From: Marinobacter maritimus
Lineage (GTDB): Bacteria > Pseudomonadota > Gammaproteobacteria > Pseudomonadales > Oleiphilaceae
Length of the DNA stretch: 64,000 nt
Assembly: GCF_007671675.1 (NCBI RefSeq)
Contig: NZ_VCGW01000002.1
Span: 806,001-870,000, forward strand
Direction of reading: 5' to 3'
Under the pieces are notes generated by a model that searched no databases, was not told the DNA's origin, and worked only from the letters and a program-made list of their open reading frames with translations. The position numbers and the translations under genes were made by a program. Positions 9,228-17,258 of the stretch are shown piece after piece (positions within the stretch are counted from its first letter, which is position 1; every line of letters starts with the position of its first letter).

Positions 9228-9241
9228 TTGATTTTAATCAA
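9228..9241 (+). promoter_or_regulatory. FNR/DNR box upstream of usp-narK
   Basis: TTGATTTTAATCAA, a perfect match to TTGAT-N4-ATCAA. Its centre is 41.5 bases upstream of position 9276, and GCTAAT (9265-9270) sits where the -10 hexamer of a class II promoter would be, so it likely activates the plus-strand usp-narK pair. A second weaker box, CTGACCAATATCAA at 9272-9285, overlaps the predicted start site and might block transcription. Confidence 0.8.
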
Positions 9242-9330
9242 TTATGCATGGGTGTGGAGTGTGGGCTAATGCTGACCAATATCAATTGGCGCGCTGCGTT
9301 TGAGTGGCATTACCGCCACTGGAGATTGCT

Positions 9331-9792
9331 ATGAAAATTATGATTGCCTACGACGGCTCCAGGAACGCAAAGCTGGCCCTGGTCCAGACGATTACGATGT
9401 TTCGCGAACTGAAACCGCAGATTGCCCTGGTGGCTGTAGCAGAAAACCCGAGAGACATCACCGCCGGAAACGAAGACATGTTCCAGGAGGAGCTGGCCGA
9501 GTTGAAGCAGCATCTTGTTGATGCACAGGTGGTTTGCGAGAGAGAGGGTGTTGCCTCAGAAACACTGCTTCTGGAGGGCGATGCCCGCAAGATGCTGCTT
9601 TATGCCGCGGAGAAGAAGATCAGGCCCGGCATGCTTGTTATCGCTCGCCACAGTGAAGAGGTGGACGGCGGCCTGATCGCCCGTTCGCTGAACTACTTCG
9701 TGGACGAACTGGATTACATGACGTTCGGCAAGGTCAGCTCGTTTCTTGCGCGCCGTGTCCAGTGCCCGTTACTTATCCTGCCCAGCTGCTAA
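9331..9792 (+). CDS. Universal stress protein (UspA family)
   Basis: 153 residues, one Usp domain, beginning MKIMIAYDGSRNAKLALVQT, the typical first strand and phosphate-loop region. The C-terminal ATP-binding block G-x2-G-x9-G-S/T is weak: the end reads FGKVSSFLARRVQCPLLILPS, with the usual conserved final strand. GGAG lies 7 bases before ATG 9331; the longer frame from 9304 has no ribosome site. It is followed 43 bases later by a nitrate carrier and preceded by a perfect DNR/FNR box, so it is probably an anoxia-induced stress protein cotranscribed with narK. ANR-controlled usp genes are known in pseudomonads. Confidence 0.88.
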   Translation: MKIMIAYDGSRNAKLALVQTITMFRELKPQIALVAVAENPRDITAGNEDMFQEELAELKQHLVDAQVVCEREGVASETLLLEGDARKMLLYAAEKKIRPGMLVIARHSEEVDGGLIARSLNYFVDELDYMTFGKVSSFLARRVQCPLLILPSC

Positions 9793-9835
9793 CAGCTGCT
9801 GGCACTGAAAGAGCTGAGAGCCCACGGAGGCTTAA

Positions 9836-11341
9836 ATGAAAGTCGCAGACGTATTCGGTTTCAAAAATCCAGAGATCAAGGCCCTGCACCTGACCTGGAT
9901 TGCGTTTTTTATCACATTCTACGTATGGTTCAACATGGCGCCGTTGGCGTCCAGCATGCTCAAGAGTGTCGACTGGCTGACCCCGGACGACCTGCGCCTG
10001 TTCGCTATCTGTAACGTGGCACTGACGATCCCCGCGCGCATCCTTGTGGGCATGGCTCTTGACCGCTTTGGCCCGCGCCGGGTGTTCTCTATATTGATGG
10101 TGTTGATGTCCATTCCGGCGCTCACCTTCGCGTTTGGCGACACCATGACCCAGCTGCTGGTCAGCCGACTGGTGCTCAGCTCCATCGGCGCCAGCTTTGT
10201 AGTGGGCATCCACATGACAGCCATGTGGTTCAAACCCCGCGATATCGGCTTTGCCGAGGGTTTCTACGCAGGCTGGGGTAACTTCGGTTCCGCAGCGGCG
10301 GCACTGACTCTGCCTACCATTGCTCTGCAGATGTACGGCGGCGATGACGGCTGGCGCTGGGCCATTGCCCAGAGCGCTATCGTGATGGCGCTATACGGCG
10401 TTTACTACTGGTTTGCTGTTACCGACGGCCCGGTAGGGACCGTTCACCGCAAGCCGCGTAAAGCGACCGCGCTGGAGGTCAGCACCTGGGGCGATATGGT
10501 AAAGCTGATTCTGTGGACCATTCCCCTGATTGGCGTTCTGGCAATCCTGGTATGGCGCATTGAAAACATGGGCTACCTGAGCGTGACCGGTGCGATTATT
10601 GCCTACGTAGTCATCGTTGCGATCGTGTGCTACCAAATAGCGCAGATTCTTCGGGTGAACCTGCCTATCCTGAAAAAAGGTGTTCCGGAAGACGACAAGT
10701 ATCCGTTCAACAGTGTTGCTGCGCTGAACAGTACCTACTTTGCCAACTTTGGTGCGGAACTGGCGGTGGTCTCCATGTTGCCGATGTTTTTTGAGCAAAC
10801 CTGGAGCCTGAGCGCTGCTGCCGCAGGTATGGTTGCCGCTTCCTTCGCATTCGTGAATCTGGTTGCCCGCCCCATGGGCGGCATGGTTTCCGATCGCATG
10901 GGTAACCGCCGCTTCGTGATGCTCAGTTACATGTTTGGTATTGCGGTTGGTTTCGCACTGATGGGCCTGCTCAACTCCAGTTGGCCGCTGATTATTGCTG
11001 TGGCAATCACTGTATTCACTTCCTTCTTTGTGCAGGGCGCAGAAGGCGCAACCTTCGGTATTATCCCGTCGATCAAGCGTCGCCTGACCGGGCAGATTTC
11101 CGGTATGGCGGGCGCTTACGGTAACGTGGGTGCGGTGGTTTATCTGACTATCTTTACCTTCGTAACACCTAACCAGTTCTTCTTCATCATCGCTGGCGGC
11201 GCCTTTATCAGCTGGGTGTTGTGCCTGATGTGGCTGAAAGAGCCGGAGTCCGGTTTTGCTGAAGAGTATAATGTGTCTTCTGTAGACCTTCAGATCGAAG
11301 ACGAAGAGCGTAAGCGCCAGGCAGCACTCGGTAAGGCGTGA
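9836..11341 (+). CDS. narK2: NarK-type nitrate/nitrite transporter (MFS, NNP family), copy 2
   Basis: 501 residues, 12 helices, with NNP hallmarks: GWGNFGSAAAALTLP in helix 5 and GAYGNVGAVVYLTIFT in helix 11, and conserved arginines in the helix 2-3 region (PARILVGMALDRFGPRR). A longer central loop (about residues 205-290) separates the halves. It moves nitrate inward, in symport or in exchange for nitrite; direction cannot be read from sequence. Ribosome site GGAGG 7 bases before the ATG. Likely cotranscribed with the upstream usp gene and ended by a strong terminator at 11367-11402. Confidence 0.92.
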   Translation: MKVADVFGFKNPEIKALHLTWIAFFITFYVWFNMAPLASSMLKSVDWLTPDDLRLFAICNVALTIPARILVGMALDRFGPRRVFSILMVLMSIPALTFAFGDTMTQLLVSRLVLSSIGASFVVGIHMTAMWFKPRDIGFAEGFYAGWGNFGSAAAALTLPTIALQMYGGDDGWRWAIAQSAIVMALYGVYYWFAVTDGPVGTVHRKPRKATALEVSTWGDMVKLILWTIPLIGVLAILVWRIENMGYLSVTGAIIAYVVIVAIVCYQIAQILRVNLPILKKGVPEDDKYPFNSVAALNSTYFANFGAELAVVSMLPMFFEQTWSLSAAAAGMVAASFAFVNLVARPMGGMVSDRMGNRRFVMLSYMFGIAVGFALMGLLNSSWPLIIAVAITVFTSFFVQGAEGATFGIIPSIKRRLTGQISGMAGAYGNVGAVVYLTIFTFVTPNQFFFIIAGGAFISWVLCLMWLKEPESGFAEEYNVSSVDLQIEDEERKRQAALGKA

Positions 11342-11366
11342 TGCTGAAGTAATATAGCTCGAACCC

Positions 11367-11402
11367 AAGCCCCGCCGGGAGTGATCCCGGCGGGGCTTTT
11401 TT
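11367..11402 (+). terminator. Rho-independent terminator after narK2
   Basis: AAGCCCCGCCGGGA (11367-11380), loop gtga, TCCCGGCGGGGCTT (11385-11398), followed by T5. A 14-bp perfect stem with a tetraloop, 26 bases after the narK2 stop. Confidence 0.95.
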
Positions 11403-11736
11403 GTGGGTGCTTATGTACCGGTTGCGCCGACTGTATTGATGGGTTGGATGTCTGTTTGTAGTGGGTCCACATGTTTGCAGCCATTGTTGAGGCTCGATCC
11501 GGGGCTCCTGGTATGAGGTGTGAGCCTCTCCCATGTCGGTGTGCAGGGAGGTATGGGTGTTGCTACATGCCCGCTGGGATGGCCCGTGGGGCGGAGCCTG
11601 CGCTGCGTATGACTGCCGGTCACAGGCTGTAGACACAAGGTCATAGGCAGGAGCATTTCTGGTAGAGGTGGTGGGGTTAAGACGTTCAGGTAATCTTGGT
11701 GCGGGTAGGCCGGCCTTGTTTAGTAAGGCCCATAGC
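11403..11736. other. Intergenic stretch of about 330 bases without a supported gene
   Basis: Lies between two convergent terminators. The only long open frames (minus strand, 11208-11738 and shorter ones) run through the terminator of narK2 and have low-complexity, non-protein-like composition. No RNA fold, repeat or promoter is evident by eye. Confidence 0.6.
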
Positions 11737-11770
11737 AAAAGCCCGCCGGAGTTACCCCCTGCGGGCTTTT
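11737..11770 (-). terminator. Rho-independent terminator after the third narK
   Basis: AAAAGCCCGC (11737-11746) pairs with GCGGGCTTTT (11761-11770), giving a hairpin flanked by A/T tracts. On the minus strand it follows the narK stop (11799) by about 30 bases. Confidence 0.85.
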
Positions 11771-11798
11771 TGTTTACTTGCGTGTCTTTGAGGAACGT

Positions 11799-13391
11799 TT
11801 AAGGATTCTTGATATACGCACCTTTGCGCAGGTAGAACCACCAGTTCACCACCAGACACAGAGCGTAGAACACTGCGAAGCCATACATCGCCACTTCTGG
11901 TGTACCTGCCTGAATCTGCTGCCCCAGCAACTTGGGCGCAATGAACGCACCGTAGGCGGCGATGGCGCTGGTCCAGCCCAGTACGGGGCCTTTCTGCTGC
12001 TGGTCAAAAATGTAGCCAATGCTGCGGAAGGTGGAGCCGTTGCCGATGCCGCTGGCCGCGAAGATCACGACAAACAGAATCATGAATACCACGAACAGGC
12101 TGTTGGGGTCGGTGGAGTTGTAGGCCAGCATCATCACATAACCAGTGGCCACGGAAGCGACGACCATGATGGCGGAGATAATCTGGGTGACAATGGAGCC
12201 ACCTACCTTATCGGAAATCCAGCCGCCCACAGGGCGAATCAGAGCGCCCACCAAGGGTCCGATCCACGACCAGGTCAGAGCGCTTGGTGCATCCGGATTC
12301 ACTACTCGGGTAACGGTGCCGTCAGCGGCCACGTCCATCATGTTGCCGAAAATAACACTGATGGACAAAGGCAGAGCGGCAGAGAAGCCAATGAAGGTGC
12401 CGAAGGTCAGAATGTACAGCACGGTCATGGACCAGGTGTGCTTGTTGCTGAAGATCGCAAACTGGTTTTTGATGTTGGGCTTGATGTCGCCAGGGATCAG
12501 GCGCAGCAGAACCACAGTCAGAACGATGGTCAACGGCAGAGCCAGCCACATGCTCATGATGCTAAGTGCCCAGACCCCGACGATGGCCGCGAGCATGCCC
12601 ACGCCATAAAGCCCAAGAATTTTGCTGAAAGCCGAAACCGGACTGCCCGGGTTCGGGGTGACGACTTTCAGGTTGTTCATGCCGAACCAGCCAGCGAACG
12701 CCAGCGGAATCAGGAAAACCAGCCAGATGAAACCTGCGTTCTGAATCCAGGTGTCCGTGCCGGCTTCGATGCGACCAATCAGGGTGCCACTGGGGGCCTG
12801 CAGTTCCAGGGGGCCACCGGCCAGGGCGCCGAAAACGCCGATGGTCATCACCAGTGGTATCAGAACCTGCATGGTGGTAACACCGAAGTTGCCCAGGCCA
12901 GCGTTCATGCCAAGGCCGTAACCCTGTTTGCTTTTAGGATAGAAAGAGCTGATGTTGCTCATGGAGCAGGCGAAGTTGCCGCCACCGATACCGGAGAGCA
13001 ATGCAAGAGCCTGGAAAACGATGAACGGCGTATCCGGATTCATCAATGCAATGCCGGTGCCGGCAGCAGGAATCATCAGCAGGGCGGTGGTCAGAAATAT
13101 GGTGTTGCGCCCACCTGCAATTTTGATCATGAACGACGCCGGGATCCGCAACGTGGCGCCTGACAAACCGGCAATGGCCGAGAGTGTGAAAAGCTGCTCA
13201 ATGCTGAAGGCGAATCCCAGGTTCTTCATCTGGGTGGTGATCATTCCCCACATCAGCCATACCGCAAAACCCATTAACAGGCTGGGAATGGATATCCACA
13301 GGTTGCGGGAGGCGACACGCTTGCCCTCCCGTTCCCAGAACTCTTCACTTTCGACATCCCAGTGCTCGATGTCGGCGTTGGTTTTAGCCAT
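11799..13391 (-). CDS. narK: NarK-type nitrate/nitrite antiporter (MFS, NNP family), copy 3
   Basis: 530 residues, of the E. coli NarK/NarU type. The N-terminal block EHWDVESEEFWEREGKRVA then RNLWISIPSLLMGFAVWLMW is characteristic, as is GLGNFGVTTMQ in helix 5 and the second-half RPVGGWISDKVGGS loop. This type usually exchanges nitrite for nitrate, relieving nitrite build-up during NarGHI activity. It carries a central loop (about residues 265-320) typical of this branch. The promoter region has an FNR/DNR-like box (13486-13499) with a plausible -10 at the expected distance. Ends at a hairpin terminator. Confidence 0.93.
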   Translation of the reverse strand: MAKTNADIEHWDVESEEFWEREGKRVASRNLWISIPSLLMGFAVWLMWGMITTQMKNLGFAFSIEQLFTLSAIAGLSGATLRIPASFMIKIAGGRNTIFLTTALLMIPAAGTGIALMNPDTPFIVFQALALLSGIGGGNFACSMSNISSFYPKSKQGYGLGMNAGLGNFGVTTMQVLIPLVMTIGVFGALAGGPLELQAPSGTLIGRIEAGTDTWIQNAGFIWLVFLIPLAFAGWFGMNNLKVVTPNPGSPVSAFSKILGLYGVGMLAAIVGVWALSIMSMWLALPLTIVLTVVLLRLIPGDIKPNIKNQFAIFSNKHTWSMTVLYILTFGTFIGFSAALPLSISVIFGNMMDVAADGTVTRVVNPDAPSALTWSWIGPLVGALIRPVGGWISDKVGGSIVTQIISAIMVVASVATGYVMMLAYNSTDPNSLFVVFMILFVVIFAASGIGNGSTFRSIGYIFDQQQKGPVLGWTSAIAAYGAFIAPKLLGQQIQAGTPEVAMYGFAVFYALCLVVNWWFYLRKGAYIKNP

Positions 13392-13485
13392 GACAGTACT
13401 CCTCGGTTAGCGTGCCCTGGACCGCGTTGGGCGCGGTTTCCGGGCTTCCCGACGCCATTGTGCAAAGTGAAGCACCTGTTAAATC

Positions 13486-13499
13486 ATGACATATATCAA
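13486..13499 (-). promoter_or_regulatory. FNR/DNR-like box upstream of narK copy 3
   Basis: On the minus strand TTGATATATGTCAT: first half perfect, second half GTCAT keeps the TCA core. The centre (13492.5) is 41.5 bases before a predicted start near 13451, and CACAAT (13462-13457) sits in the -10 position. Confidence 0.65.
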
Positions 13500-13647
13500 G
13501 GAAAAGGTTGTTGGGATGGGGGTGTATTAAAGGGCCTTCAGAAAGCAAGGGTTCATGGTGTTTAAATCTCTGTTTTTCAACGAGATATAGAAGGAATATC
13601 ACCAAATGGGTAAGCGTCGTGGCGATTGGCGCAGGAGAGGTAGCCAC

Positions 13648-14808
13648 TCATTTCCTGCGGTTTTTCGCATGCTTAGCGAGAACGAAGAGCCTCAGAGCTA
13701 CCCACAAATAGGCCAGTACCCAAACGCTGGCCGAGAACCATAGCAACGCAGGTTCGCTGAATGGTGATTCGCCGGCCATAAACCGAGAGGTTGCAGCACC
13801 AAGGACCAGTGCTGCGATGGGAAAGACCTCCGCGGCAACAGGGGCTTTGCGATGGCTTCGTTGCCAGGCCAAACGAAGCATCACGCTGGTAGATAAGGTG
13901 CCCAATGCTCCGATGGTAATGAGATGCAACGAAGGGGCCAGCGCAGTGCCGCGCAGCAACGCAATACCGGTGGCAAGTGCGCCAACGGCGAGCCAGAGAT
14001 AACCCACCGCCAAAACCTGCAAGTCCGGTCGCTCCGGGCATAGCCAGAGTTTCCAGCGCAGGGTGCGCAGGATGATCAGCCCTGACGCGACCACCAGCAG
14101 GCTGCCGGTGATCGTGTTTGTTGCGGGAAACGCCACCAGAAAAACCGGGCAACCCAACACAGCAATCAGCATGCCCTCGATGCGCGGCTGAACGCGTGCC
14201 TCCAGTGGGACGCCTTTCTTTTCCAATGTACCCGCGACCGCCGGCGCAATGACCCTCCCTCCCATAAACGTCATCAGTAACAGCAGCCCCAAGATGGCTG
14301 AATGCATGAGCTTGAATGGGCCAGGCCACCAAGGTGTGTGCGACAAACTCACTGCCGTAGAAAGCCAGAAAGCGACGGCAAGCAGGCAGATCAACAGAAT
14401 GAGAGGGCCTACCATTTTGTTGCGCCATTTTTTTGCGGCGTTGAAGCGCGGCACCACGTGCCAGGCAAGCAGCAGGGCAAATGCAGGGCCCAGAAGCTGG
14501 GCCAGAAGAGCATCAGGAAAGAAAATCCAGCTAACTCGTGCTGCCAGCCAGAGGGCAAACAGCGGATAAAGCACTGCAGCAGTTTGAGGGCCGAGGGTGT
14601 AGCCCGCCACCAGGGCCAGCGCAAAACCGAAAATCAATTCGTGCCCATGCCCGGCACCAAGCAGCCCCGCAGGCCAACCGGTTCCGGACCACACTGCCCA
14701 CACAGAAAGCGGAACCGATAGCGCGGCCAGCAGGCTTGCGGCAGGGAAAAACAGCCAAAACGCCTGAGGTTTTTGCTTACGCCTGTTGTCTGACTTGTTC
14801 AAGATCAT
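13648..14808 (-). CDS. NnrS family membrane protein, second copy
   Basis: 386 residues, about 12 helices. The NnrS features are GHGHELIFGFALALVAGYTLG, comparable to the H-x-HEM block of other members, then LMHSAILGLLLLMTFMGGRVIAP and LHLITIGALGTLSTSVMLRLA with conserved histidines. The start at 14808 (MILNKSDNRRKQKPQAFWLF) places the first helix directly after a basic tail; a longer frame from 14967 would run into the divergent gene. It is more divergent from the family than the copy at 3582-4766, so a distinct role is possible. Divergently oriented to the Yip1 gene. Confidence 0.8.
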   Translation of the reverse strand: MILNKSDNRRKQKPQAFWLFFPAASLLAALSVPLSVWAVWSGTGWPAGLLGAGHGHELIFGFALALVAGYTLGPQTAAVLYPLFALWLAARVSWIFFPDALLAQLLGPAFALLLAWHVVPRFNAAKKWRNKMVGPLILLICLLAVAFWLSTAVSLSHTPWWPGPFKLMHSAILGLLLLMTFMGGRVIAPAVAGTLEKKGVPLEARVQPRIEGMLIAVLGCPVFLVAFPATNTITGSLLVVASGLIILRTLRWKLWLCPERPDLQVLAVGYLWLAVGALATGIALLRGTALAPSLHLITIGALGTLSTSVMLRLAWQRSHRKAPVAAEVFPIAALVLGAATSRFMAGESPFSEPALLWFSASVWVLAYLWVALRLFVLAKHAKNRRK

Positions 14809-14926
14809 CCCGGTCAATTGACGGTTTGGCGTGAGGCGCCTAAAAAGAATAAATGAAAACCATAATAATATTGCAGACGCAGTCCCGTGAGGCAAATGTC
14901 TCCGCCAGAGACAAAGGAGATCCATC

Positions 14927-15490
14927 ATGAACGTTTCAAGCTTGCTTAAACTGCCGTTTTCCAGCAATGGAGGTTGGGGCGAACTTCAACGCAGGCAGCT
15001 GTCCATACCCATGCTCGCGTGGTTCATTGTGGTACCCATGTCGCTTTTGCCTCCCGTGATGCTTTACTACGCCGGAACCCATTACGGTGATGACTTCATT
15101 GCGGGGTTCGCAGGTAAGGAATGGCGCTTCATTACCACCATTCTCTTTCTCGCAGAACTGCTGACGTTCTTTGTGATGGGGTGGCTGATTCATGCGGTGG
15201 CGGAAAGTCACAAACTCGAAGTCAGTTACAATAACGCCTATCTGCTTGCCGCAATTGCACCGCTTCCACTGTGGCTGTCGTCGCTGGCGTTGCTCGTGCC
15301 CTCCGTGGCATTCAGTGTGATCGTCGTTCTGGCAGCGATGGCGCTGTCGTGCACTCTGGTTTACCAAGGCCTGAGATCCGTGTGCGGTCGCACTCAGGAC
15401 GACGTTCTCACCATGTCCGCGACCTATACCGTTATGGCGGCGTCGTTGCTCGCCTGGGTTCTCCTGCTGGCTATGGTTTGGGCATACTGA
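14927..15490 (+). CDS. Yip1 family membrane protein
   Basis: 187 residues, five membrane helices (about 30-50, 68-90, 104-125, 128-145, 163-185), with the Yip1/DUF1282-like opening MLAWFIVVPMSLLPPVMLYYAG. Excellent ribosome site AAAGGAG ahead of the ATG. Proteins of this type are found near nitrate respiration genes in several gammaproteobacteria, without known function. Convergent with the thioesterase gene, only 16 bases between stops. Confidence 0.7.
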   Translation: MNVSSLLKLPFSSNGGWGELQRRQLSIPMLAWFIVVPMSLLPPVMLYYAGTHYGDDFIAGFAGKEWRFITTILFLAELLTFFVMGWLIHAVAESHKLEVSYNNAYLLAAIAPLPLWLSSLALLVPSVAFSVIVVLAAMALSCTLVYQGLRSVCGRTQDDVLTMSATYTVMAASLLAWVLLLAMVWAY

Positions 15491-15506
15491 TTGTGGCTGT
15501 TTGAGG

Positions 15507-16004
15507 TCAGATGGTCTGTGGGGCCGTGAAAAGTCCCGCATGATCAACAGACTGACCTTGGCCGCCGTTTTTCATGGCGTACTTTATGGCTTCAGGTATG
15601 GAAACTTTTCCGAGAGTCCTGGGGTGGACAGCCACACCAATCATCTCCCCCGTAGCCAAAAACTCCCCAGTAGTCGCGTTACGGATATCCGTGGTCAAGG
15701 CAAAAGACGTGTTGCCCAAGTGAGTTGTGCGGACTGATATTTCCAGCTTGTCGCGATAGCGAGCAGGAGCCTTCCACTCGATCGTCAGTTTAACCACCTG
15801 GTAATCGAAAGCGTTATCTGACGAGGGATCGTCTGCACTCAGGTGATGCAGAAATTCCGTCGCTGCAAGATCGATATAATCCCCATAACGGGCGTTAAAA
15901 ACCACTTGTTGGGCATCACATTCGCTGTACCGAACCTGCATGAAATACCTGAACGGCTGATCAGCCGAGTACTCTTGTTCAGGCGCTTCCTGTGATTGTG
16001 TCAT
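15507..16004 (-). CDS. Acyl-CoA thioesterase, hot-dog 4HBT/YbgC type
   Basis: 165 residues, one hot-dog domain with the 4HBT active-site region: RYSECDAQQVVFNARYGDYI, in which the conserved Asp of the YbgC-type D-x2-(G/Q)-VV-x-(H/N)-x2-Y motif is present and the usual His is Asn. It would hydrolyse acyl-CoA thioesters; chain length is not readable. The start at 16004 is set by AAGGAA 9 bases upstream; the open frame continues upstream to 16247 but only by chance through a gene remnant. No clear link to the denitrification genes. Confidence 0.82.
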   Translation of the reverse strand: MTQSQEAPEQEYSADQPFRYFMQVRYSECDAQQVVFNARYGDYIDLAATEFLHHLSADDPSSDNAFDYQVVKLTIEWKAPARYRDKLEISVRTTHLGNTSFALTTDIRNATTGEFLATGEMIGVAVHPRTLGKVSIPEAIKYAMKNGGQGQSVDHAGLFTAPQTI

Positions 16005-16185
16005 CGCTGCTTTCCTTGTTCTTGAGAATAATGTGCCTACCAGGTGTCGATCATTGGGCGCCGCCGGTCGTGCCCTGCACCTGGCTTTACCCTGCTCATA
16101 GTGCTTGGCCAACAGCCTTTCGAAAAGGGCTTTTTGTGTGGCTTCGTCGCCGGCGTTCGAAAGCTCGTTCCGGTATCTGCTGCAA

Positions 16186-16365
16186 TTATGCAGCGTAAGG
16201 CAGCACGCCAAAATAGATGGCGCTGAAATGGCAGGCACTGCCGCCAACGATCAACGCGATGGTGCCGATTACGCTGAGCAGTGCGCCGATGCCATGGGTA
16301 GCGCTGTTCAGCCATTCTTCTATTCGCTGGTGAGTCGGATGGGTGGGCGTTGGTGATGTCGTCAT
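16186..16365 (-). pseudogene. Internally deleted hemolysin III (TrhA/YqfA) family gene
   Basis: An ATG at 16365 opens a 59-codon frame ending TAA at 16186. The first part (RIEEWLNSATHGIGALLSVI) is the N-terminus of hemolysin III/TrhA membrane proteins, with the N-x2-THG-x-G motif of helix 1. After TIALIV it jumps directly to GGSACHFSAIYFGVLPYAA, which fits the last helix of the same family with its conserved H. The roughly 150 residues in between (helices 2-6) are missing, yet the frame is preserved. It ends about 180 bases before the thioesterase start. Most likely an inactive deletion remnant; a surviving mini-protein of two merged helices is possible. Confidence 0.65.
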
Positions 16366-16456
16366 TGTGGAAGGATCCGTGTTGATTATGGCAACACGGT
16401 ACTTCAGCGTACACCTGTACGCAATGACTGCTGGTGACGATATTGTGCGCGGTTTG

Positions 16457-17158
16457 TCAGTACTTTATTGCACCGGTTTTGAGCCGGGAGAAGGTTGCGG
16501 GCACCACGCCCAGCCACGAGGCTAGCTGGTTATCTGGTACGCGCCTTACCAGCTCGGGATATTCTTCACACAGCAGTTGATAACGCTCTTTCGCCGACAT
16601 GGTGTGCTTGCGAAATTCTCGCATGCTGGTCAGCTCCGCCAACTCTTCGGTCAGGGCCATTGCAAACTGCGGCCAGAGGCCTTCGCCATGGGACTGAATG
16701 GCCGATCGAAAGGCAGCAAAATCGGCAACCCAAACGGTGGCGGGGGTGACTGCGGTGAGGCAAAGCGTGTTGCGCACCGTGCGGCTGCGCCCGAACACCG
16801 GCCAGACCATGTCGCCTTCCGTAAAGAAGTGGTGCACCGCCACTTTGCCACTGGGCGCTTCACGGAACAGGCGCATAATGCCGTGCTGGATCAGGTACAC
16901 GTTGGCCCAGGGGGTGTCGTGTTTTTCCATTTGCGCTTCGGCATCCACCCGGCGTTGATGAAACAACCGGGTCAGATCACTCAAAAACCTTGTGTCCGGA
17001 TTCTCCTGTTTTTCGTTCAGCCTTATCCCGAAGACACGGCTCAGACCGTTGAGCAAGGCCACGGACTGTGGGGCCGGCTCCTGCTGGATGATGTCCGGAT
17101 TGTCCTCTCCCAGCATGCAGGGAGAGGACGACACGTTGGGTTTGAGAGTGCGGGTCAT
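16457..17158 (-). CDS. Crp/Fnr family regulator without Fe-S cysteines
   Basis: 233 residues: cyclic-nucleotide-binding fold (about 65-165, with LIQHGIMRLFREAPSGKVAVHHFF) and a C-terminal winged HTH with recognition region NQLASWLGVVPATFSRLKTG. The E-x2-SR motif by which FNR and DNR read TTGAT is A-TFSR here, so its target is probably different. No N-terminal FNR-type cysteine cluster. A box ATGACTTAAATCAT at 17216-17229 with GATAAT (17192-17187) at the right distance suggests that it is itself under ANR/DNR control. It follows the nir operon on the same strand but with its own promoter. Confidence 0.85.
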   Translation of the reverse strand: MTRTLKPNVSSSPCMLGEDNPDIIQQEPAPQSVALLNGLSRVFGIRLNEKQENPDTRFLSDLTRLFHQRRVDAEAQMEKHDTPWANVYLIQHGIMRLFREAPSGKVAVHHFFTEGDMVWPVFGRSRTVRNTLCLTAVTPATVWVADFAAFRSAIQSHGEGLWPQFAMALTEELAELTSMREFRKHTMSAKERYQLLCEEYPELVRRVPDNQLASWLGVVPATFSRLKTGAIKY

Positions 17159-17186
17159 TGCATTAGTGCCGTTGAAATATGTGTCA

Positions 17187-17229
17187 ATTATCCTAACAGA
17201 AAGGCGCTAACGGAAATGACTTAAATCAT
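17187..17229 (-). promoter_or_regulatory. FNR/DNR-type promoter of the second Crp/Fnr gene
   Basis: Dyad ATGAC-TTAA-ATCAT (17216-17229) and a -10 hexamer GATAAT on the minus strand (17192-17187). The dyad centre at 17222.5 is 41.5 bases from the predicted start near 17181, the class II geometry. The dyad halves deviate from TTGAT/ATCAA by two and one bases. Confidence 0.6.
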
Positions 17230-17258
17230 TAAGGCATTTTCACCTACTCGATATAGGC

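Noticed and set aside
11208..11738. 176-codon minus-strand frame across the gap after narK2
   Set aside because: It runs through a strong terminator hairpin and the end of narK2, with no ribosome site and a low-complexity product.
11778..13163. 461-codon frame on the plus strand opposite narK copy 3
   Set aside because: It is antisense to an unmistakable NarK protein and rich in His, Gln and Asn, typical for the reverse strand of membrane genes in GC-rich DNA.
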